Source of the DNA: Legionella genomosp. 1
GTDB taxonomy: Bacteria > Pseudomonadota > Gammaproteobacteria > Legionellales > Legionellaceae
Direction: 5' to 3'
Length of the DNA: 6,887 nt
Assembly (NCBI GenBank): GCA_945865355.1
Contig: CAMBDN010000136.1
Coordinates: 1 to 6,887, forward strand
Both the position numbers and the translations under genes were made by a program. Under the pieces are notes generated by a model. That model ran no database searches. It was given only the letters and a program-made list of their open reading frames with translations, and was not told the origin of the DNA. Shown here one piece after another: positions 1 to 5,918 of the stretch (its first letter is position 1; each line of letters begins with the position of its first letter).

Positions 1-256
1 CTTGAACAAACGGCTTCACATGTTGCGGACTAATTTGTGATACTGTATGACCATAGGACATAAATTTGCGCGACCAATAATTGGCGCTTCCACAGGCTTC
101 CATCACAAGCTTACAACACGGTAAATTTGCAATGAAAGTAGGTAACGCAGCCCGACTTATTTTTTTACCAAGTACCTTCTTCCCAGGCTCATTAACTCCA
201 TGCAATTGAAAAACATCTTTTGCCAAATCAATGCCTAATAAAGTAATATTATTCAT
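1..256 (-). CDS. IS110-family transposase, N-terminal part (cut by window edge)
   Basis: The frame gives 85 residues beginning MNNITLLGIDLAKDVF and stays open to the left edge. It is the N-terminal part of the DEDD (RuvC-like) catalytic domain of IS110-family recombinases, which move an element by site-specific recombination. Visible family marks are GIDLAKD with the first catalytic Asp at D10, and the MEACGSANYW motif with Glu at E53. These are followed by GHTVSQISPQHVKPFVQ, the usual IS110 continuation. The remaining acidic residues and the C-terminal serine-containing Tnp_20 domain lie outside the window, so intactness cannot be judged. The start is the ATG at 256-254, preceded by AAGGAG (268-263) at a good distance. 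The element lies upstream of srkA and points away from it. Family assignment is firm; IS110 versus IS1111 subgroup is not resolved. Confidence 0.93.
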   Translation of the reverse strand, partial: MNNITLLGIDLAKDVFQLHGVNEPGKKVLGKKISRAALPTFIANLPCCKLVMEACGSANYWSRKFMSYGHTVSQISPQHVKPFVQ

Positions 257-337
257 TGGACTCTCCTTTTCTATTTTGTTTTTAGATAAAAACATTTTGG
301 CTCATTTAATAGCCGCTTAAAAGGGAGGATGAGTCCA
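257..337 (-). promoter_or_regulatory. Structured transposase leader masking the ribosome binding site
   Basis: Read on the minus strand, the 81 bases before the transposase ATG can fold into a closed junction. The outer stem pairs 257-263 (TGGACTC) with 331-337 (GAGTCCA). It continues, after one bulged base at 330, with 264-267 pairing to 326-329. Inside are two hairpins. One is 277-283 with 288-294 (GTTTTT/AAAAAC core, 4-nt loop). The other is GGCT 299-302 with AGCC 311-314, extendable by TTTT 295-298 with AAAA 319-322. The Shine-Dalgarno AAGGAG at 268-263 lies almost wholly within the outer stem, so a folded transcript should be poorly translated. In IS110 elements the noncoding end next to the recombinase start can also encode the bridge RNA that guides target choice, so part of this leader may belong to such an RNA. 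The pairing is seen in the sequence; both roles are inferred. Confidence 0.5.
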
Positions 338-470
338 TATCATTGAGGTGGTTTTAATAATTCTCTACGTGTTGCTGCACTCATTTTTGCCCCCATCGAA
401 CACTCTCATAAATAATAAGAAAGTATGATTTTATTTGAGGCAACGGTTAGCTAATAGTTCGAATTTTCAT

Positions 471-499
471 GAGGCAATGCTGTGAACAACCAGTATAAT
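471..499 (+). promoter_or_regulatory. Probable sigma70 promoter of srkA
   Basis: A perfect -10 box TATAAT lies at 494-499. With a 17-bp spacer the -35 position is GAGGCA (471-476), which matches TTGACA at only three of six bases. Transcription would start near 506, leaving a leader of about 26 nt before the GTG at 532. The -35 region overlaps the second copy of an 8-bp direct repeat TGAGGCAA (436-443 and 470-477), a possible but unproven regulator site. Confidence 0.6.
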
Positions 500-531
500 G
501 CATCTCAAGCTTATCGTCAGAGGATTCAAAT

Positions 532-1512
532 GTGAATCACGAGAATCAAACACCGTATGCGCGACTTTATCCAAATGTCATTTTTGATGCTATTGAAAGC
601 ACAGGCTTTCTTTGTACAGGCAGCTTACTCGCACTCAATAGCTACGAAAACCGGGTTTATCAAATAGGGATTGAAGACTCAGAACCCCTCATCGCAAAAT
701 TTTATAGACCACATCGCTGGAGTTCAGAAGCTATTTTAGAAGAACATCAGTTTTCATTTGAATTAGTACAACATGAAATTCCGATTATTGCGCCCCTAAT
801 TATAAACAACCAGACATTACACCATCATCGTGGTTTCAGATTTGCACTCTTCCCTAGACGCGGCGGCCGGTCACTAGAAGTAGATAATAGCGAGCAACTT
901 GAATGGATGGGTCGCCTTTTAGGGCGATTACATAGAGTCAGTGCATGCCACTCATTTCAGCATCGCATCCAATTAAATACGCAAACTTACGGGCATAAAC
1001 CTTACGAATTTATCATCGATCAAAGCTTTATTCCGGAATATTTAAAACCTAATTTTTGCAAAACAGTCGAAATTGCCCTAAAACAAATCGAGCAGATAGT
1101 TCAATGTGTAGGTCAAGTTGATCAAATACGTTTGCACGGCGATTGTCATGCCGGAAATGTGTTATGGAGCGAATCAGGCCCTCATATTGTGGACCTCGAC
1201 GATTGCCTCATGGGGCCAGCGATTCAAGACATTTGGATGTTACTTCCAAGTGACCCGAATCAAATCGATGTACAACTAGCGAAGATTTTACGAGGGTATT
1301 GTGAGTTTCATGATTTTAACCCGCGCGAACGCCATTTAATTGAAGTATTACGCACCCTACGCATGCTGCATTACTCAGGATGGCTCGCTAAACGCTGGGA
1401 AGATCCAGCATTTCCTTTGAGTTTTCCATGGTTTAATACGCCCGGATATTGGCAAGATCAGATGATAAGTCTTAATGAGCAGATTGAATTATTAAATCAA
1501 ATTGAATGCTAG
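532..1512 (+). CDS. srkA: Stress response serine/threonine protein kinase SrkA (YihE/RdoA)
   Basis: The 326-residue cytoplasmic protein closely follows E. coli SrkA, a kinase of the aminoglycoside-phosphotransferase/choline-kinase fold that protects cells under envelope and oxidative stress. Shared landmarks are LNSYENRVYQ (35-44), the AKFYRP segment with the probable ATP-binding lysine K56, ILEEHQ (68-73), the catalytic loop HGDCHAGN with D204 and N209, and the metal-binding DLDD at 221-224. Further on come GPAIQDIWMLL and the C-terminal RRWEDPAFP-like KRWEDPAFP. Length matches the family (328 in E. coli). The start is GTG at 532: AGAGGA at 519-524 is well placed and no better in-frame start exists before the stop at 496-498. 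The ATG at 530-532 is followed immediately by TGA and is not used. In E. coli the gene precedes dsbA; here no dsbA follows and the next gene is convergent, so it is probably transcribed alone. Confidence 0.95.
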   Translation: MNHENQTPYARLYPNVIFDAIESTGFLCTGSLLALNSYENRVYQIGIEDSEPLIAKFYRPHRWSSEAILEEHQFSFELVQHEIPIIAPLIINNQTLHHHRGFRFALFPRRGGRSLEVDNSEQLEWMGRLLGRLHRVSACHSFQHRIQLNTQTYGHKPYEFIIDQSFIPEYLKPNFCKTVEIALKQIEQIVQCVGQVDQIRLHGDCHAGNVLWSESGPHIVDLDDCLMGPAIQDIWMLLPSDPNQIDVQLAKILRGYCEFHDFNPRERHLIEVLRTLRMLHYSGWLAKRWEDPAFPLSFPWFNTPGYWQDQMISLNEQIELLNQIEC

Positions 1513-1592
1513 CTTGTTGTTCAGGAGCTTTGGCCCAATATACATCCATTCTGCCAAATTTGATGATTCATGATGCCTATATCAGCAACTTA

Positions 1593-3590
1593 TCACCCCT
1601 GATTAACCCGCCGATCTATCCATCCAGCCAACAATAACGTCGATACAACCCCCAAAACAACACCATAATGATGCCATTCTGGTCCAACCAACTTCAATGC
1701 ATCAGGGCTATGCATCATTGAAAACGGAATAGCGAGCAATACATCGAGTAATGCCGCACCGGCTACCAACCCACAAGCGATCAATGTACCCACTTGCTTG
1801 TGCTGATTTTCTGCAGCGACTGTCATTGCTTTTTTTTGCAACCGCCACTCCACAAATTTTGCAATCATGCCACCGAGAAACAGGGGGAAAGACGATGAAA
1901 TGGGCAAATACATGCCAATAGCAACCCCAAGGATGGAGATCTTAACAACGCGGTGTAATTTAAAGCATCCATCGCAAAGGAGCACAACAAAAATGACAGC
2001 AGCACCCATCCATATCATTGTCCACGGCATGCTATGGCTAAATACTGCCTCAGTAACCGCGGCTAACAGTGCTGCCGTTGGTGCAGGCAACGATTGACTG
2101 ACATCCATCCCCTCATGAGGCATCACACCAGAAATACCATAGACGTTAAACAACAATTGCATGACTGGTGGAATAACCAGTGATGAAACAACGACCCCAA
2201 TAAGCAACATCACTTGCTGCTTCCAAGGCGTCGCACCGACCAACTGACCCACTTTCAGATCTTGCGTATTGTCATTAGCAATAGCTGCAATACCTGTCAC
2301 TACCGAGCCAATAATAATCGTGATCGCTTCAGCCGCTTTAATTTGTTCACTACTTAGAGGCAATGGGACAACCATATTAATGACCGACAACAATAGCCAG
2401 GCTGCAAATAATATTCCAGCAATAACAACGGAGCTTCCAGGGCTTGCAGTGACCCCCACCATGCCTGAAAAATAGGCCGTGATCACTGAAAATAAAAAGC
2501 CAATAATTAACACATACATCACCATGCCAAAAATTAAACTTGGAGCATAAATTCCTCCGAGTCCCGCCTCCGTTAAAGGGAACGTGAACTGAAAAAATAA
2601 AAATAATATTGCTGCCATCAATGAGACACCAATCATAATAAATGGCATAGGGATATCCCTATCTGTGCGTGGCAACCGCAGGGTAGCACTACTTTTTGCG
2701 ATAAATGTACGAAAAGTGACTCGAATACTCTTAAGTAACGGCTTAATTAATTTGATAAATGTCCACGTTCCAGCAAATAACATCGCTCCAATTCCCAAAT
2801 AGCGCATTTGACTATTCCATAGAGCGTTGGCAGCTTCCTGGGCTGAAGCATGGTATAAAAATTCGGGATAAAATTGGCTAACAATCGGCAACGCAATCAG
2901 CCAGGAAATCACAGCACCCAAAAATATACTCAGCGCCATCTCGTGACCAACAAGATAGCCTGCACCAATCATTGTTGCCGAAAACCCCGCACCAAAACCA
3001 AACAATGAGCGCTTAGCAATAAACCAAAAATTCCAATTGCTAGCAATCACTTTAAAACCGACTTGTAGCAACTCCAACATTGCACCAATGGCACCACCCA
3101 TCACAATATTATTAACACCTACTTTTTCAGCAGATGATTTCAACACTTCCGCAATTGCTCGACCTTCCGGAAATTTTAAGATGGGTTCATTCACCAAAAT
3201 GCGTCGCAAAGGAATGGAAAATAATACACCAAGAATACCGCCAATAACTGCAATAGAAAAATTAGTCAGATAATCAAACCCATGCCAATACTGGATAATA
3301 ATTAATGCGGGTATGGTATAAACGATTCCACCGGCAACGGCTTCACCTGCAGAAGCCGCTGTTTGTACCGCATTGTTTTCTAAAATCGTTGCATTCTTAA
3401 ATAGCCGCAATATCCCCATTGAAAGAATTGCTGCAGGAATGGACGCAGATGTCAAAATACCCAACTTTAAAGCTAAATAAGCATTGGACATGGCAAGGAT
3501 TACTGTTAGCAAAACAGCTAATAAGATACTGCGAAGTGTTAGTTCTGCAACATTTTCTTCTGCTGAGATAAAAGGAATTGTACTACTCAT
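1593..3590 (-). CDS. OPT-family oligopeptide transporter
   Basis: The 665-residue, very hydrophobic polytopic inner-membrane protein belongs to the bacterial branch of the OPT (oligopeptide transporter/yellow-stripe-like) superfamily. Known members import peptides or metal chelates with protons; the substrate here is unknown. Family motifs include NAYLALKLG (36-44), ENNAVQTAASAGEAVAGG (71-88), FPEGRAIAEVLK (140-151), ANDNTQDLKVGQLVGATPWK (438-457) and GMYLPISSSFPLFLGG (559-574). More than a dozen hydrophobic segments are evident, and length is normal for the group. A start at 3626 is possible on frame alone, but ATG 3590 is preferred. It has GGAGG (3601-3597) six bases upstream, and MSSTIPFISAEEN resembles the expected N-terminus. 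It overlaps the hutI stop by 8 nt, so it is probably translationally coupled and the last gene of the operon. No convincing terminator was found between it and convergent srkA. Confidence 0.92.
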   Translation of the reverse strand: MSSTIPFISAEENVAELTLRSILLAVLLTVILAMSNAYLALKLGILTSASIPAAILSMGILRLFKNATILENNAVQTAASAGEAVAGGIVYTIPALIIIQYWHGFDYLTNFSIAVIGGILGVLFSIPLRRILVNEPILKFPEGRAIAEVLKSSAEKVGVNNIVMGGAIGAMLELLQVGFKVIASNWNFWFIAKRSLFGFGAGFSATMIGAGYLVGHEMALSIFLGAVISWLIALPIVSQFYPEFLYHASAQEAANALWNSQMRYLGIGAMLFAGTWTFIKLIKPLLKSIRVTFRTFIAKSSATLRLPRTDRDIPMPFIMIGVSLMAAILFLFFQFTFPLTEAGLGGIYAPSLIFGMVMYVLIIGFLFSVITAYFSGMVGVTASPGSSVVIAGILFAAWLLLSVINMVVPLPLSSEQIKAAEAITIIIGSVVTGIAAIANDNTQDLKVGQLVGATPWKQQVMLLIGVVVSSLVIPPVMQLLFNVYGISGVMPHEGMDVSQSLPAPTAALLAAVTEAVFSHSMPWTMIWMGAAVIFVVLLCDGCFKLHRVVKISILGVAIGMYLPISSSFPLFLGGMIAKFVEWRLQKKAMTVAAENQHKQVGTLIACGLVAGAALLDVLLAIPFSMMHSPDALKLVGPEWHHYGVVLGVVSTLLLAGWIDRRVNQG

Positions 3591-4815
3591 GACAACCCTC
3601 CCCACCTGATTTCCATTGTCCGGCAATCATCACCTTATGAGGAAGTGGATACCCAAAGTAATAGCACAAATCGGCACTATCATTGATAGACCATCGTATT
3701 AAATCTGCTTTCATCCCCACCGCAATTTCACCCGTTTGATCTGAAACACCGAGGGCTTTCGCCGCTTGATATGTAACCGCACTCAAGACCTCAGGGACCG
3801 TGAGTGAAAAAAATTGGCAAGCCATGTTCATTACCAAACGCAGCGAGGCTGTCGGGGATGAGCCAGGATTACAATCAGTGGCCACCGCAATACCTACCCC
3901 GGCATCACGCAATATCTGAATCGGCGGCTTACGTGTTTCACGCAAAAAATAATATGCGCCAGGTAATAAAACTGCGACGGTATTGGATTTTGCCATCGCT
4001 GCCGCACCCGTTTCGTCAAGATACTCTAAGTGATCGCATGAAAGTGCGCCAAAACGTGCAGCTAAAGCTGACGCTCCCAAATTTGACAATTGCTCAGCGT
4101 GACATTTAATAGGTAGATTCAATGCCTGTGCTCGGATAAACAACTGCTCCGTTTGTTCAATGGAAAAACCAATGGATTCGCAAAATACATCAACAGCATC
4201 GGCAAGAGAGGCATCACTTACCGCAGGTAATACTTGGTCGCAAAGATAATCAACATAGTCTTGATGACGACCTTTATATTCAGGAGGGATCGCATGTGCA
4301 CCAAGAAAAGTAGTCCTTACCCTGACTCCACTTATTTCGCCTAATTTCCGAGCCACGCGCAACATTTTTATTTCGTTTGCCAGATCCAAACCATAGCCTG
4401 ATTTAATTTCAACGGTCGTAACACCCTCCGCACGCATCGCCAAAATTCTAGGGAGAGATTGCAACAGAAGCTCCTCTTCCGAAACGGCCCGCGTTTGCCT
4501 GACTGTCGAGATAATGCCACCACCACTCCGTGCGATGTCAGCATACGAGAGACCATCCAAACGCTTTTTAAACTCATCGGCGCGATGACCGGCATATACG
4601 AGATGGGTATGACAATCAATAAGACCAGGAGTCATTAAATTTCCTTGGCAATCGACGATCTCAATAGACTTCTGCTGATATTCTGTAGGCAATGCATCGT
4701 TACTACCACACCAAGTAATACGATCATTATCAATGATCAATGCCTGTCCTGCCTTCTGTATACCAAAACGATCAATGGTTGTTGCATTATGCAGTAACTT
4801 CACAGCGAACGTCAT
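3583..4815 (-). CDS. hutI: Imidazolonepropionase
   Basis: HutI is a cytoplasmic metal-dependent amidohydrolase. It opens 4-imidazolone-5-propanoate to N-formimidoyl-L-glutamate, the third step of histidine degradation. The 410-residue product has the usual length and all expected sites. The metal-binding HTH is H69/H71 within IDCHTHLVYAGHR. EIKSGYGL (136-143) is the substrate-region signature. H174 lies in LGAHAIPPEY, H239 in KCHAEQL, H262 in DHLEY, and the metal-binding aspartate D314 in VATDCNPGSSPT. The ATG at 4815 is chosen because MTFAVKLLHNATTID fits HutI N-termini. The frame can be extended to 4896, but that would overlap the dehydrogenase gene with unrelated sequence. GGAG at 4830-4827 is 11 nt upstream, rather far, so coupling to the preceding gene may help initiation. 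No hutH, hutU, hutG or hutC lies in the window. Confidence 0.96.
   Translation of the reverse strand: MTFAVKLLHNATTIDRFGIQKAGQALIIDNDRITWCGSNDALPTEYQQKSIEIVDCQGNLMTPGLIDCHTHLVYAGHRADEFKKRLDGLSYADIARSGGGIISTVRQTRAVSEEELLLQSLPRILAMRAEGVTTVEIKSGYGLDLANEIKMLRVARKLGEISGVRVRTTFLGAHAIPPEYKGRHQDYVDYLCDQVLPAVSDASLADAVDVFCESIGFSIEQTEQLFIRAQALNLPIKCHAEQLSNLGASALAARFGALSCDHLEYLDETGAAAMAKSNTVAVLLPGAYYFLRETRKPPIQILRDAGVGIAVATDCNPGSSPTASLRLVMNMACQFFSLTVPEVLSAVTYQAAKALGVSDQTGEIAVGMKADLIRWSINDSADLCYYFGYPLPHKVMIAGQWKSGGEGCHE
3597..3601 (-). promoter_or_regulatory. Ribosome binding site deciding the OPT transporter start
   Basis: GGAGG on the minus strand lies six bases before ATG 3590, inside the last codons of hutI. 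This site favours the internal ATG over the upstream in-frame start at 3626 and supports coupling of transporter translation to hutI. Confidence 0.7.
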
Positions 4816-4823
4816 AAAGTCAT

Positions 4824-5582
4824 TTACTCCAATGGAGGAACAATATAGGGCGACACCAGCCACTGGGGATGATGAATTTGGTCGTAAATATCCCACTCTT
4901 TGGACACATACTGCACCTTATCTATATCCAATAACAGCCAACATAAAAATGCAGCGACAGTGGCAGGAGAGATTAATTGTTTCTGTTGAAATAGCTGTTT
5001 AAAAAAATTGAGTTTTTCGGCATCCATGTTCGATGCCTGGCGAATAACGCCTTGCATGTCGGTATCTGTAATTCCAGGCATGACACTGGCAAAGGACACC
5101 TGTTCACATTCCAATTGCCAGCAGCGTGTAAGCATCGAAAGTCCGGCCTTCGATACACAATATGCCGCCCATCCAACAATGGGAAAATAGGCAGCACCTG
5201 AACCAATATGTAACACGCGACCATTGGTTAACTTATCTTGCAATAACTGGGTTAAAAACAGCGGCGCCTCAAGATTGGTCGCCATCAATTGCCGCCAGGA
5301 TACTTCATCAATAGATGAGATAGGTGCAATGGGATCAATAATACCGGCATTGTGGATCAATCCATCAATTTTCGGCACATGATTTAAATGTGTAATGACA
5401 TGGTTTCGACCATTAATTGTAGAAACATCAGCGCACAAATAATTGATTAGCGGAGAAAATTCAGCGGCTTCACTCAACAATTTTTCGCGGCGGCCAATGA
5501 TCAATACCGGCTTATTACGCGCCGCTAATGCATGCGCCAGTGCTTTACCAATGCCACTTCCGCCTCCAGTCACAACAAACAC
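4824..5582 (-). CDS. Short-chain dehydrogenase/reductase, sepiapterin/benzil reductase-like
   Basis: The 252-residue classical SDR is a cytoplasmic NAD(P)H-dependent oxidoreductase with a single Rossmann fold. The cofactor motif TGGGSGIG is at 5-12, with basic residues RR at 31-32 suggesting NADPH preference. HNAG is at 77-80. The catalytic tetrad is complete: N103, S128 (HIGSGAAY), Y141 and K145 (YCVSK). The segment MPGITDTDMQ (168-177) resembles the PG-x-x-DTxMQ stretch of sepiapterin reductase and benzil reductase relatives, so a small dicarbonyl or pterin-like substrate is possible but unproven. The start is GTG 5582, directly after an in-frame TAA, with AAGGGG (5593-5588) five bases upstream. 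The N-terminus is therefore very short before the first beta strand. It is first in an operon with hutI (8-nt gap) and the OPT transporter. An SDR is not a standard hut-pathway enzyme. Confidence 0.9.
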   Translation of the reverse strand: MFVVTGGGSGIGKALAHALAARNKPVLIIGRREKLLSEAAEFSPLINYLCADVSTINGRNHVITHLNHVPKIDGLIHNAGIIDPIAPISSIDEVSWRQLMATNLEAPLFLTQLLQDKLTNGRVLHIGSGAAYFPIVGWAAYCVSKAGLSMLTRCWQLECEQVSFASVMPGITDTDMQGVIRQASNMDAEKLNFFKQLFQQKQLISPATVAAFLCWLLLDIDKVQYVSKEWDIYDQIHHPQWLVSPYIVPPLE

Positions 5583-5618
5583 TTACGCCCCTTCTAGCCG
5601 ATGTAAATTTAGCGAAAC

Positions 5619-5647
5619 ATAATAACAGACCAGCCTATTCTTGGCAT
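5619..5647 (-). promoter_or_regulatory. Probable sigma70 promoter of the SDR-hutI-OPT operon
   Basis: On the minus strand ATGCCA (5647-5642, four of six matches to TTGACA) and TATTAT (5624-5619, five of six matches to TATAAT) are 17 bp apart. Transcription would begin near 5612 with a leader of about 30 nt. An 8-bp direct repeat TAGTGATA (5652-5659 and 5687-5694) sits just upstream of the -35 box and could be a regulator site. No HutC-like palindrome was seen. Confidence 0.55.
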
Positions 5648-5685
5648 CCATTAGTGATAGAGCTGGCGGTAAGCGCATCTACAGT

Positions 5686-5844
5686 CTAGTGATACCCTTG
5701 GGCGTTAATGCAATACCCCGTCCATGAGTGTTTTTTTAGGCATTGCCCAGCCCCTATCTTATCGTTATTGGTATTGAGCTGTTTATTGCCATCTCGCCGC
5801 TAGTTTGCAAAGAGATGTCTCTTCAAAAACCTCAAAAAAGCCAT
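5686..5844 (-). pseudogene. Possible broken small ORF with an in-frame stop
   Basis: ATG 5844 is preceded by GGAGG eight bases upstream and encodes MAFLRFLKRHLFAN before a TAG at 5802-5800. The same frame then continues for 37 sense codons (RRDGNKQLNT..., ending CINAQGYH) to a TAG at 5688-5686. One C-to-T change in a CAG codon would explain the interruption, giving an original product of about 52 residues. I do not recognise a family. The frame overlaps another open minus frame and could be chance, so confidence is low. Confidence 0.2.
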
Positions 5845-5918
5845 CGGTTACGCCTCCATCGAAAACTGACAGCCTTATCGTCCTGGTTTCTGGCGATACC
5901 CTGAAAAATAACCGCTCA

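Larger units (their letters stand above)
1..337 (-). mobile_element. End of an IS110-family insertion sequence (outer boundary unmapped)
   Basis: The transposase start and its structured leader mark the left-end side of an insertion sequence whose remainder lies beyond the window. IS110 elements typically lack terminal inverted repeats and make no target duplication, so the junction with host DNA cannot be read from one copy. I draw the feature to 337, the outer base of the leader stem. The true end may lie further right, anywhere up to about position 480, before the srkA promoter. Confidence 0.55.
5583..5918. other. Intergenic region between SDR and the right-edge gene
   Basis: This 336-bp stretch holds the operon promoter and leader (5583-5647), a pair of TAGTGATA repeats, and a possible broken small minus-strand ORF (5844-5686). 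An alternative minus frame also stays open from the neighbouring gene to a stop at 5783. I found no tRNA, no clear intrinsic terminator for the right-hand gene, and no insertion-sequence end. Confidence 0.6.

Noticed and set aside
1529..1558. TTTGGC/GCCAAA inverted repeat between convergent srkA and OPT genes as a terminator
   Set aside because: Only 6 bp of stem with an 18-nt loop and no real T-run on either side.
3591..3626. Longer OPT transporter start at 3626 adding 12 residues
   Set aside because: It extends further into hutI, and the ATG at 3590 has a strong GGAGG six bases upstream and a natural transporter N-terminus.
3804..4109. Plus-strand open frame of 101 codons within hutI
   Set aside because: It lies opposite a clearly conserved enzyme gene and has no recognisable protein features. 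Similar shadows inside the OPT and SDR genes were rejected for the same reason.
4816..4896. Longer hutI start at 4896 adding 27 residues
   Set aside because: The extra residues do not resemble HutI, lie inside the SDR gene, and would make the protein longer than usual for the family.
5872..5900. TATCG/CGATA inverted repeat after the right-edge gene as a terminator
   Set aside because: Short, bulged stem without a following U-tract on the minus strand.
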